From assembly GCA_029721515.1 (NCBI GenBank), contig CM056565.1:3140242-3204241 (forward strand): 64,000 nt of DNA, read 5' to 3'. This stretch comes from Synanceia verrucosa. Taxonomy: Eukaryota > Chordata > Actinopteri > Perciformes > Synanceiidae. This document shows, piece after piece, positions 12,871 through 24,728 of this stretch. How positions within the stretch are numbered: position 1 is the stretch's first letter; each line of letters starts with the position of its first letter. The notes beneath the pieces are model-generated. The model saw only the letters and a list, made by a program, of their open reading frames with translations. It had not been told where the DNA came from and did no database searches. A program made the position numbers and the translations under genes.

Positions 12871-13964
12871 TATTATTAGAGGCACTCTGGAACATGTGTG
12901 TTTTATCAGTGAGTCTGTCACTTGGATTTGCTTTTGTGATTTAGCTACTGCGCTACAATATAGTGAAGGCATATACAGAACGACAAGTTTAAATAGAAAA
13001 TCATTTGTTTATGTTGAGATCAGGCTGTGGTAAAATATAAAGGACCATAACACTGTATTTCACAGATATCACCTAATCTGCTAATGAAATGTAAGAACTT
13101 TGCCACTCTTCTGCTGCAGCTAACGACATATGATCTTTACGGCATCTCCATGTACTCGACAAGTAACTCCTGCCCTTATACACCACATCAGATCTGAAAA
13201 CCTATTGCCTATCATAAGTGCAGCGGAGCATCTTGGCGCGAAATTGGAAATCCACAGAGTAGCACAGTGCTGTCCTTGTGCAACCCACTGTCTCTTCTCT
13301 TCATGAAAAAAAGTTTATTTGTCTAAAAAAGCTCTACAAGCAATCACCCCATGGGCTGGAGTTATTGTCAGTGGAAGTTAGGGGGGGCAAAGTAGGGGGG
13401 TCTCCAACCAGGAGATTTAATTAGTGAAATCTCATTAAGTCTAACAAAATTAAGTGTAAAACAATCCTTGGTGGGGAATCGTGCTGGAGGTTTTCAGTTA
13501 TGAGAGGGCGGGCAGGAGTGGGGAACACTTAGGGGCTGAGAGGACATGGAGACTGACTGTGCGATTAGTCTGGTCTGAGTGTAGGAAGAGACAAATGGCT
13601 CACTATAACCAGACCTCCTCTGGCTCTCAACTAGTGCCATGTGTGTACAGATGCCCTACTGTATTGTGTCAGTGGCTCCTTCACAATAAAAGGATATTTT
13701 TAGGATCCCAACAACAATGACTTGTCTTTGAAAGAATTCGACAAAAACAATTCTTTACATGAAGGGATCATGATAGAGAATAGCCTGCTTAAACCCTAAC
13801 CATCAATGGAAACACTGCTGTGGAAGTACCCTAGACAATTTGGTTTTTAATATCTGATTTTAACAATTTTATCAATATCTGCGAATGGCAGTTCGGTTAT
13901 GATTTAGTGTGCTAATAGCATATAAACATACAGGTCTCCAAAAGTAGGATGGGATCTTTGAGCT

Positions 13965-14392
13965 CTGAGCTATCAAGCTCCTCTCCTGTGGAACCAACCC
14001 CCACTTTCAGTCCAGGAGGCAGACACCTGAACTTAGCACATCTCCTTATTTAAGAGTGAAGACTGTCCTCTTTGACAGTCCTTATAGCCAGGCTGGCCCA
14101 GACAACCTGAGCTAGTTCTGCTGCTCCAGGTCTGGACTGCCAGGGGAGCTCCCCTTCCCTCATCTACCTCTCCATCTGTATGCATCCATTTATTAAAGGA
14201 TTTCACAAGTTATGAGTCTCTGTGCTTTCTCATCTCACAGGTATCCATGGATCAGGGTAACATCTGGATCATGGTTGTACAAACTGTCCTGCTCGACACC
14301 CACAGCTCCAACTGTTATTATCAGCCATTACTGCAGTCAGATTTATATTACTGTATCTGCTATTACTATAATCTATTGATTAGTAGAGTAGA
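13965..14392 (+). mobile_element. LINE 3'-end type dispersed repeat
   Basis: Carries gaggcagacacctgaactt, gacagtccttatagccaggctgg and tctcacaggtatccatggat, words I recognise from an abundant teleost LINE-derived 3' region. The end (ctattactataatctattga) abuts the unidentified repeat at 14386. No intact coding frame remains. Confidence 0.45.
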
Positions 14393-14630
14393 GGACACTT
14401 TCACCAAAATCACCACTTTTTGTCCAGATTTGTTTTGCTTTCTAATCTCGATCGTCTCCACTTCCTGCTTTGATCTCTGTGGCGTATACCATCTCTTTAT
14501 GTTCCGAATACATCTCCCAAAAGTCCCAGCATTACTCACAGGATGTGTAAGACCACGATCGGTGACCCACTGCCGAAAATCCATTTTGACATATAAAGCC
14601 AATGGCACTCAAGCCAAGGATTTTAAATGA
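14386..14630 (-). repeat. Unidentified dispersed repeat, copy A
   Basis: In reverse orientation it matches 17544-17890: the shared words are CTCACAGG, CACTTCCTGCTTTGATC and GTGGCGTATACC. It also matches part of 20698-20955 (caccaaaatcaccacttttt). It is truncated where the LINE tail meets it. No protein motif is recognised. Confidence 0.7.
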
Positions 14631-14639
14631 TGTTGAAAT

Positions 14640-17540
14640 ATGTCAATGACACTCAAATCGTTAATATTGGTTATTGTTATGTCCTATTGTCATGATAGCT
14701 GATATGTCTGGTTCTGCCAGTGGTTTAGAGCTGGTATAGCAGTTTTTATGCTACATCAGTATGTTGCCACTGAATGGATGTAAACTGTGAGGTATAGAAT
14801 GATCTGAAGTGCATGATATATTCCTAGGGATGCTGAGTTGTGTGTAACACCTATCCCTTATCAGTCTGACTGTCAAGATCCTCTGGTATTTAATGCACAG
14901 CTGATCTGCTGAAGCTAACCACCACTATGAGACTGCTGGGGGTGGGGTGATGCTTGGTGAATATAGAGGCACTGTGAGGGAGAAGCTTTCACTGGTTCCT
15001 AAATGTTGGACACCATGATGGAAATGTGAAAACTGCTCCAGCTCAAAGAGCATCAATTAGTTCATTTTAACTGACCAGAGACACGTTGACCTCAGACCTG
15101 AATTAGAGTGAACAGAATTTGCAACTAAACCAACTTGGGTTCAAGGTTGAGTCTCAATTATAAGAACTCAAATGGACCCCTGACGACCTCAACATGGAGG
15201 CAAACACCAGTAGTTTAAAAGCAACTCAACTGCAAAGAGAGTCATGACTCAAACATCTGAAAAAAATAATAGAAAACAAAACAGAGGGAGAAAGGTTTTC
15301 CTCCAGTCTTGACATAAAAATATAAAAAATATTAAACATTTTCAACCCAGCAAGAATGACCACAGTGTTTTCAGCTCTCCAAATCAATTCAAAATTAGGA
15401 GCAAACATGGTAGAACAGTGGACATTAAAGTCCTTTGGTTTATTTCAATTTGAACCACAGGGACAGGCAATAATATTAAAATGCTCCTGAAAACTAATAG
15501 CATCATCTCTGGACTCAGGTAAAGGTGGAAATGGACAATAACAATGAACAACAAGTGGGATTGCTTTGTTAGCTGCTGCATCAGCTAAAGTCATCACACT
15601 GTAAATTAGCACAGCTACAGCAACATGAACACTTCACTAAGTTAGAAGAGAACTTCTGTATTGTTCCCTTATGTGGTGACATCACACAGACTGACCAACT
15701 AACACATCAAGCTGCAACTATTACATTAATCACCAACTATTTTGACAATCAATCGATTGGAGCCTTTTTTATATTGTATTCGGCTCTGATCATACACTGA
15801 ATATCTTTGGGCTGTGGATAATATAAAACATTTGAGCTGTGGTCTACATTTTTGGGATATTTTATAGAGCAAACAGCTATCAATTAATCAAGAAAATAAC
15901 CCACAATGAATGAAGATTCTCTATTAGTATGTGCTTGTGAAATAATACATATAAATAATTTTGGATTCTAGATCAGAAAAAATGTGATTCAACAATCCAG
16001 GTGTGGCAAATATCGTTCTCAAGCCAATCGGAGCAGAGTGGACTTTTTCAGGAGGGGTCTTAAAAAGACAGGTAATACAGAGTGTTTAAGACAGTAACAG
16101 TTTTGATCGGTATCGCTGGGTAGGTGATGGTATAGATACGTTAACTTCTCATTCACACACCTTACATGCATCAATCTTATTTGTATTAACACTATAAAAA
16201 CAGACAACGATGGAATAATGCACTTGTGATGGAGCACTCACACCCATTAACAGACATTTATTGAGAGCAGGGATGTAAAGAATTTCAACTTTTTGAAAGA
16301 AACACAGTTTTGTTTGTTAGTGATATTTGTTACGTGTTTTCCATCATTATTTCTGTACATACATAATCATACATAAACTGGAGCCGTTACGATATATGTC
16401 ATAGTGTAGTATATAAATGTCTACCGTACAATATAAGCCTCTGTTGTTTATATCATAATTTTAACGTGTAGGCTACTTGGTCAGCTCTGTTGCTAATGTT
16501 AAGTTACGTTACTCTAGTTGTGGTTTAGACACGCCGTGTAAAGCATAGTTTGTGGCGAAAAAATAATGGGCAATCATTTAACACCTTAAAATGACGGTCA
16601 AAGCCATGGGACAGAACTATATTTCAAATGGCAGAAGTAAAATTAAATCACAAATCAAACACAGCACTGACATCCCAAAATATCCTGTTATTAGGTCATT
16701 CATTTGCATCCTAATTCAAGATGTAAATGGGGTTTATTGAAGCAAAAAAACAGCTATATATTGATCCTCCAACAATGACCAAGCACAAAAATTAAACTTA
16801 CCACATAGAGGTTAAAGAAATGTCAGAAAATGTGTCACTGAAATGATTGGTCGGGTTAAACAGGCTCAAGTGCAGCAGGCTAATCGCTAACCAAGACCTC
16901 GAACACGAATCACATTTGATTCTGAATGGTGTTTGTCCCTGAAGAGCTCTGTCACATACATTGTTACTGAAAATAAAGACGACTATAAACTTTATAAGGC
17001 TTATAGGAAGACAACTGACAACTTCCAGTTGGCTTGCCCACAGTAACACAGCAGCTTTCAGTGTTGTTCTCTGCTCTGTTTGCCACTATCCAACTCTCCA
17101 CACAGAGCCTGTAGACAGATAACAACCTGTGAGCCGCACAACTTGATAAGGTCAGCATCATTACTGGAAAAGACGTAAAAAATGGCAACATGCAGAATAT
17201 CAGTGAAAAAGTGCTAAAGTTGTCCTTACACGCACGGATACAGTATTTGGTCAAGAAGGTCATTATCTTCACCTGGGATGATGTGTTAAAATCACAACTG
17301 TATGCTGATACAGTGGCAGTGGATAATCAATGTGCTTCACAAGCCACTGAGACATTAAAAGGTTAACACTGGCCTTATTATTTTATTCATTTGACAGGAT
17401 GTCAGCAAATCTGTCAATACTATATGACTATCAGCCCAAAGCTCACTGGTTCCGACATGTAATCCTTAAAAAACTTACAGATATATGTATAGTACTATTT
17501 CCTCACTTTTGAACTTTTTGAGTACCATTGACCTATTTCA
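14640..17540. other. Non-coding region with old repeat scraps
   Basis: 15708-15880 holds a fragment of the AATCGATTAATCG-type teleost repeat. 16383-16522 matches 51195-51352 (atcataattttaac, then gctacttggtcagctctgtt), a dispersed repeat of unknown class. No exon is supported. Confidence 0.5.
16383..16522 (+). repeat. Dispersed repeat shared with 51195-51352
   Basis: Both copies share acaatataagcctctgttg-like words, then tttatatcataattttaac and ggctacttggtcagctctgt. They lie in the same orientation 35 kb apart. No coding potential. Confidence 0.6.
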
Positions 17541-17543
17541 ATG

Positions 17544-17890
17544 TCAGAGTGGTTTTCGGCAGCAGGTTGCTGATTGCGGCCTCCCGCAGCCTGTGAGTAA
17601 TGTTGGGGCTTCTGGGAGATGTAGTCGGGATATAAAGAGACGGTATACACCACAGAGATCAAAGCAAGAAGTGGAAACGATCGAGATTAGAGAGCAAAAA
17701 GTGGTGTTTAGGATGAGAGTGTCCTCTACTCTACCTCTGATAAAACAAGAATGGAACAAGGTAAAAAACAAACTGAGCTTTTCAGTGTTTTCAGAGACAT
17801 AGTACAAAATATTCTGTGGTTCTTGAAATATGACTCAAAATTGCCTAAAATGCTGGAAGAAAACAGCTGGCACTCAAACAGTTAAAGGCA
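17544..17890 (+). repeat. Unidentified dispersed repeat, copy B
   Basis: The longest of three copies. The left part matches copy A and the right part matches copy C (gtgtcctctactctacctct, then cagtgttttcagagacatag). It ends ggcactcaaacagttaaagg, and copy C ends ggcactcaatgagttaatg. The TTAA at both ends recalls piggyBac-type targets, but no transposase is present. Confidence 0.7.
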
Positions 17891-17899
17891 CAGTCATTC

Positions 17900-19244
17900 C
17901 TAAAACAGCTGGTCACTGTAGTTTGAAAAGACTGGCAGAATTTCTTCCATATGCTTTTAGTTGTGATGTATTGAACATGAGCAGTGCATCTTTGAGCCAC
18001 ATGAGGAAGTGAAGTGGAAGGAAGGAAGTGATTGTTCGTATTGTTCTTATAGCTGTAGCCTACTTACTAGCTTTACTTACTAGTCATGTAAATCTTTCAG
18101 TATCTCACAGTTCAATTTTAATTCTTAGAGTCAGGATTCAAAAATGATTCTCCATTTAAAACTGTTCTTCATTTATAATCAGTTCTATATTCAGGTACAT
18201 TTAGTGTTGGTTTCTATGCACTAACAAAGAGTAAATATAATAGAGTTTTTATTCATTTGTACAGAGTGACATCATGCTCGAAACAGAATATCTGCTCCAA
18301 CTCCTATTTGCACTTGCAGTGTTTGCACCTCCAAAAAAGAGAGCTAAATGTCTGCGTGGGTGACAGAGATAGATGAGATATAGCTAAGAGATGTGTATAA
18401 AGTGATACTGTATATTCGATAATTAGAGGGCAACACTTCACTCAAGCTAAACAAACAACAAATAAGTTTTTGTTGTTTGTCAATTCTCAGTTATTTCAAG
18501 ATTGCAAGAAAGTGATGCAAAAAGAAAATGCTGCTTTCACAGCAGCCCGTTCTCACACACAGGGCTTTAAATACAGAGGCTTTGTCACGGCCGTCTGCGT
18601 TCACTAAACGCACCGGGTGTTCCATTAACTACAATGTAACCTATCCAGGGCAATAATAAACGCTTTGAGAAAGAGTGCCGGGAGTGTGGTGACGTAGTAT
18701 AAGGAGTGAAAAGACACATATCAGGTGGGTGGGAGGGGAGGTGGATCAGTCCAACAATTACAAGGCTTTGTATGAAATACTAAAGTGGTGACTGTGGGAG
18801 TTTTGACGTTGAAAATAAAGTGACAAAGCTGCGTTATGTGACGAGGAATGAGAATGTGTTAACAGAAATAAAACAGGTTGCTGCCTTTTTATTTCTGAGA
18901 GACTTCACAATTTCCTCGGTGGTTCCTTGTCTTGTTTTTTGTACTTGGCAATCACTCCCAACTACTATGTTTAAATGTGAAAGTCAATAAAACACTTCTT
19001 GTCTTTAGTTTACAGTAGACAAGAAAGACTGAAGGGAAACAAGGGGATGCCACCAATGTTGGGTCTAAAATGGAGATGCTATGGAGCTCTGGAAAAAAGC
19101 TCGAGGGTGCAGTTTAATTTATTTAAGAAATCTGTTTCAAAGTCAACTTTTACAGTTCTATCCATTTATTACTGAATATCAAACTTCCATTGCTTTGTCA
19201 AACTTTTCAGATATTTTTTTTAACTGGTTATGAAACAGTAACTA
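17900..19244. other. Non-coding region
   Basis: 18580-18860 contains words (cggccgtctgcgttcacta, then gtgatgacgtagtat-like) resembling a degraded teleost dispersed repeat. No gene is seen. Confidence 0.4.
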
Positions 19245-19252
19245 TTTAATAC

Positions 19253-19869
19253 CAGTGTCATGCTCCTTACTAGTAATAGTAATTAGTTACAGTTTCTAGT
19301 TACTTCATTCAAAAAGTAACTCAATTATTTTGTTGATTACTTACACCAAAAAGTAAAAAGTAAAAGTTGCTTTTTAGTTCCTCTTTAGGACCCTGGGGAG
19401 TGAGAGTTTGTCTTATGGTGTGTTCACCGGAAGTCAGAACTTGGAGCTCAGATCATAATAACTTCAAAGTTTAGTGCTCCTAGGTCTTTCAGCCTAACAG
19501 ACATACAACAAAACATGTAGCAGATAGCATGAATTCTATGTCTGGTTGATGAGATTTCATCTGACTTTCTGAGTTGGAGATCTGACTTCACGGGGGTTCT
19601 AATTTAAATTCTGACTTGGAGCGTGGAAATTTTGAAATTTGTGTACAACTTGAACGCACCACACAAACACCAGGCTCCCAGTGCTGTGGCAATGTTTGTC
19701 TCCTTATGCTGGTAAAGTAGGGGATGGATCTGTGTCTCTATGAATCTGAAGGGGACATGTCCCCTGTCCATAGAGACATCTGAGAGCATGAAAGTAATCA
19801 ATCAGGAAAATCAAGTCATGTGTTATCATATTAGTTACTGTCAAAAGTAATGCATTACTATCAACACTG
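19253..19869 (+). mobile_element. hAT-like non-autonomous transposon, copy 1
   Basis: A 617-bp element starting CAGTGTCATG and ending ATCAACACTG (imperfect terminal inverted repeat). It is flanked by a perfect 8-bp target duplication, TTTAATAC, at 19245-19252 and 19870-19877. The ends are rich in AGTAACT-type words typical of this teleost family. It contains no transposase. An 8-bp duplication and a CAGTG terminus fit the hAT superfamily. Confidence 0.85.
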
Positions 19870-19879
19870 TTTAATACTG

Positions 19880-20690
19880 ATACCTTTATATGGCTTATAT
19901 GGAAACTAGATTCAACTGGACTACATACATTAGTGCTTTATTTGTTTGAATCACGTTGTTCTTCCCTCATAATGACTAGTACTTTCATTTACGGCCAGTC
20001 CATCAATTTTATGTAACTCCCCATACACAAACAAATGCATCTGATTATAATTTTCAATGACATAGATGAAAAGAGGAAGGTCAGAGAGCTGCTGTGACTC
20101 ACATTACTTTAGCAAGTGACTGGCTGGCCATGTCTGAGCCATAGCGCAGCAGACAGAGATATGGCGCATATGCAAAAGATTTAAGTTCAATCAAGCATTC
20201 AGAGCTGGACACCTGATCTTTCGCTTAAAGCTCCCCCAGAACAGTGGGAGTGTGGTGAGGCCTCACAGCATGCTACCTACCTCCAGCAATCTGCTAACAG
20301 AGAGCCTCTGAAGGGATGCTATTTATCCAGTCCTGCACGGCTCAGTGGGGACTACTGTGTGTGTGGTAGGTAGGTACTACCAGAGGCCCTGTGGATGGGG
20401 GGTGGCTGGAATGAAAGCTGTAGAGCTGAACTGTTTATCTGCTTTTAGACTTTCAGCATCTTTCCTAAAGGCAGGGTAAGTGAAAAAAAAGTTCATACTC
20501 TATCGAAGTTATTGTTAATTAACTTAACATCATCTGGGATGTAGCAAATAAAGTGGTTCATTGAACAGAGAATGGATAAACATGACAATTTTAACGAGAA
20601 AAAAACATTTTTTTCAAGATGTTTTCGAGAATTAGTGAAATACAAGTTGCAAAAGAGACAGGAATATGTTACGACCATCTGATACAATTA
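19880..20690. other. Non-coding region
   Basis: No gene or clear repeat. Confidence 0.5.
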
Positions 20691-20697
20691 CAAACAG

Positions 20698-20955
20698 AAT
20701 CTGGTCAAAAAGTGGTGATTTTGGTGAAAGTGTCCTCTACTCTACCTCTGATAAAACAAGAATAGAACAAGGTAAAAACAAACATTTTTTTCATGATGAA
20801 ATAGAGAGTCTCTTCTTTCATTTGAGCTTTTCAGTGTTTTCAGAAACATAGTACAAAATACTCTGTGGTTCTTGAAATATGACTCAAAATGGGCAAAAAA
20901 AAATGCTGGAACAAGACACTGTTTTATAAAACGGCTGGCACTCAATGAGTTAATG
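20698..20955 (+). repeat. Unidentified dispersed repeat, copy C
   Basis: Shares gtgtcctctactctacctct, gataaaacaagaat, cagtgttttcagaaacatag and ctgtggttcttgaaatatga with copy B. It carries an extra stretch (catgatgaaatagagagtc) absent from B and lacks B's left half. Confidence 0.7.
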
Positions 20956-20959
20956 TCAC

Positions 20960-22390
20960 AGTATTTTGGAACAGACTTTGGTTGAAATTCTAATTTACTG
21001 AACAATTTAGCCAGCTTGATGTATCTCACAGTACCGTATTGTTCACATCCTGCCATCATAATTCAAATTCATATATTCTAAAGCATTGGTTGAACCTGGC
21101 TTTATTTACACAAAGCTCTTTACAATAAAATTACAATCAAAGAATTGAAGCTCATACTCTGTAGGGCATGTTAATGATGGTAAAAAAACAGCCAAAAACC
21201 CAAGACAAGGAGAAAGTCTTTAGGATGTAGATTGAGTATCCCTCCCAAACAGCCCCCTCAGACCATGGGAGATTTGGGTGAGAGCATTCTTAGGTTTCTT
21301 TTAGCCACAAAGAAAACATTTTAGCCTCTCAGTAATCCTCCCTGAAGCCCTCCCTAAGCTCCAAAGGCCTTTCCTCCCTTGGTCATCCCTCTGGCCCCAT
21401 CTGGGATCCTGGAGCAGTGTCTCTGTGTGCGAAGCCCACCACGCACACCATTCACCATCTCTTACATGAATCCTCTGGGACCCAGCTGACCTTCCTGTTG
21501 ACGTCAAAGTAAACCAGAGCAGGAGCCGGAGCGGCGAGGGGGTGAGGGGCTCCACCCAGGGGGCTGGAGGTCTAATCACCGTGTCCCTCACACAAGCCAC
21601 AGAGGAAACATTAGCATTCCTCAATCCGCTCGCCATCACTCATGATGTGTTTACAGGTACATACACAGTCTGCTGTTTAACTCACTTCACATGCTCACTA
21701 TTTCCATATTTTGCACTTCTACTCCATCAAGAAGCACATATTGTACTTCATACTCCCATATATTAAAAATTTTATGTTGGAAATGTACAACCACCTTCTA
21801 AAATATGGAATATTATAAACATATTCAGTTCAACTTCTAAATTTATTGTCCCAAAAAAGTTAACTGTTTTTGCTGCAAGGCAGCATAAACGCATAAATAT
21901 GAAACACAAACATACCACAATATAACAACTGACGACATTAACAGTGCTGGTGCTCAATCCAATAAAGAGTGCAATAAAAGGTTTATGTGGGCCTTTGCTA
22001 TCAGTCGCTACAGGCAGAGTTCCCCACCAACTGAAATACACCAGTATATAAAGCAGTTATAACTTGTAGAGCTTAAACTAATGTTTAAATATTTCAAGCA
22101 ACAATGGAAAACATTCCCTAGCTCTAATATTGTGTTTTTGGCTGTCCTATGTAATTGAAACTCTGATCTCTTTGCTAGTTTCTTTATTTATTTGTTACTA
22201 TTATTACTATTATTTTCTGATACATTATAGACCAAATGCAGATAAGTATTTTCTTAAAATAATCATTGGTTGCAGTCAATTTTAACTCCATCCTAAACAT
22301 CTGTAACATTAAAATAATGCTGACAAAATTAGCCGCTCTGCTCAACAAAAACCTGTTGACGCTTGTTAGGGTCACCAGCGTTAACATTAA
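20960..22390. other. Non-coding region
   Basis: 21300-21640 is a GC-rich island whose minus-strand frame stays open for 112 codons without a known motif or clear splice sites. The rest is AT-rich and featureless. Confidence 0.4.
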
Positions 22391-22393
22391 GCA

Positions 22394-22817
22394 TTAATCA
22401 CGATTAGATTAAAGCATAACACTTTAATCGCATGCTGCTATTTTGTGACTTCGCCGCACTCTCACTGGCAGCTTCCTGCTTCCTGCTGCAGTCATGGAGA
22501 TGAACAACAGCAATACACTTGTGGTATTGGGTATTGTTGTTGAAAAACTCTCAGACGGCTCCTTGGAGACATCAAACCGAATATGCTCATTGTATAAAAT
22601 GGAATAAAAATATCAGGGAAAAGCTAATGCAGCTAATCAGCAGGATGCCAATGGAAAACAGGCTAAAGCTACTATTTAGGAGTGGTCAAGTCCCCACAGA
22701 CCTGAGGATGAAACTGTGCAGTGTGGTGATCACACATTAATATAATCTATTGATAACTATTATATAATAACAGAACTAAAAATAAAAAATATTTTTTTAA
22801 AAATTAATCGTGATTAA
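22394..22817. mobile_element. Possible small inverted-repeat element
   Basis: TTAATCACGATTA at 22394-22406 is repeated as its exact reverse complement at 22805-22817. TTAATCGCGATTA-type termini are common in teleost non-autonomous DNA elements. No target duplication could be read. Confidence 0.4.
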
Positions 22818-22819
22818 CT

Positions 22820-24205
22820 ATTGAAATTCAGTGTTTCCTCACCATTTTAAAACTGAATTGATTCACAACCTTAAAACAGCCTACAGGAGTCCCAAAAAAA
22901 CACTGACGAGTCTGATCCACATCCACAGTCAAAATTCAACATGAAATCAAACATTGCGAGAATGAGACCTTGTTTCATATTTATTATCGCTTAAGGAATT
23001 GGACTCAGAGTAGCTACTCCCTGTACAAGTTGTGCTTCTTGTGAGATGATTTTTTTATTGTTGCACTGTGTACAACACTTGCTCATATCAATAATGGGAC
23101 ATGCTCCAATGCATAAAGGAAACCCTGGGAGACAATCTCATCTCATTTGACTCATTCAATTACACTGCTCGCAATCATGGCAAAGCAGTTTTGAAGAAGA
23201 CACAGACACAATTAAATATTCACAACTTCCTGCCTAAACTTTTTCCCTGATCATATGGAGGCTTTATACAGTGGAGGGGAAACTCCAGATGGACATCTTT
23301 AAGATTCCCTGATTCTTCTCCTTTTGCTGGCAGGAGTCTGGGGGTCAAGGTGTGAAGGGAGGACCTAAAGATCTGTTTCCCACAATCCCACCACAGCCAT
23401 AGCCCCCCAGCTGTTCAAGGGCTTCCATAACAACAGCTGCGCAGAGGTTTAGTGGTTCATGTTGCTATGACAACAGCAGGATCAATTGGCATGCACAGAC
23501 TCTGGGCTAATAGCAAAAGTGACATTATACCATAATTTCGCTTCAATAAAACACAGGCAGGTTTTTTACTGCAATGAGATTCAGGGAGACATAAAAAAGA
23601 GGCAAATAATTAATTTTGCATGATAATGCCTGTGGCTTATGTGCCCAAAACTCACAATAATCTACCGTGTATATTGACAACCAGCCTGGCAATCTTACAC
23701 TTCAAAATCATTCGCTGGCATTGGAGGCCAGTACAGAGTGTGACTGTTTCCAGGCTCATACAATAGAAGCTAAATAAGTCCTCATGCCTGGCAGCTGTAC
23801 GTGCCACAGATCACTGACCGGCAGGATGTGCAACAATCAGAAAAAATTCTGTTCTCCTGACAAACAGGATATTGGGTCACTTAGCTAACTCAACAGTGAG
23901 GAATCAGACGCAGATGAATCAGCCTCAGCTCAGAGGTTTATGTGTACGAACCAGGACCAGGTGACGGATCACAAGCAGAACCTTCAACTGGTAGAAGTTA
24001 CAAAGCTTGGATCGTGCAGCTTTTATCTGGCCAGCCAAACTTCAACAATTTGAGGCTAATTCCGGGGAATTATAAGGGGCTCACAATGATAATGGCAGGT
24101 ATTCCCACAGGAGTAACCAGAGCCGGAGCTGCGTCAGCGCGGGTTTAAGCCCAACATTTAACGAGCTTGCAGCTGAAATAGGCAGCTGAGCCAGACAAAA
24201 CACAG

Positions 24206-24206
<1 letters not shown>
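22820..24206. other. Non-coding region
   Basis: No gene. 23270-23560 is a relatively complex, repeat-free stretch that could be conserved. The rest is unremarkable. Confidence 0.4.

Positions 24207-24255
<49 letters not shown>
24207..24255. repeat. (CA)n microsatellite with GCGC start
   Basis: A run of CGCGCGCG followed by about 20 CA units. It can adopt Z-DNA. Confidence 0.95.
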
Positions 24256-24257
<2 letters not shown>

Positions 24258-24728
24258 TGCAAACAACTTCCATCATGACACAAGGTTCCCTAAGTTAGTG
24301 TCTCAGTCCCTAACGTTGATATTCCTCCCTGTGTCACAGAATATGATAGCCTCTTGTGAACAGTGGGGGGAAAGCTAAACAGGAATCCACTGCTAAAAAT
24401 AGCCTCGTTGTGAAAAGTCAGGATGGAATAAGCAAACAAAAAGAGACCAGTCTAATTTCCTTCAGTCAGGACTTTTGAGTTCCAGCCCTCAGTGCCACCA
24501 GGATTCCTCTATTTAATGAATCGCGCAGCATCAACAAGGGAGAGAAAGAAATCTGCAGACTAGTGGGATAAAAAGAGATTATCCAAATGGAGGCTAATGA
24601 TGTGGGAAAGAATCACAGACTTGAAGAGAATAGAGGTGAAACCAGCAACAGAAACATGTTTTGTACCAAGACGTTTGGAGGTGTTGACTACTTCCTCTCT
24701 GTCTAATAAGCTACATTAATGATGGATA

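Larger units (their letters stand above)
9380..13960. other. Non-coding region
   Basis: No exon is supported. GC-balanced islands at 10890-11075 and 12480-12860 stand out from the AT-rich background and are listed separately as possible conserved elements. Confidence 0.5.

Noticed and set aside
22184..22740. Short frames of 60-75 codons around 22.2-22.7 kb
   Set aside because: They lie in or beside a probable small inverted-repeat element and show no conserved motif.
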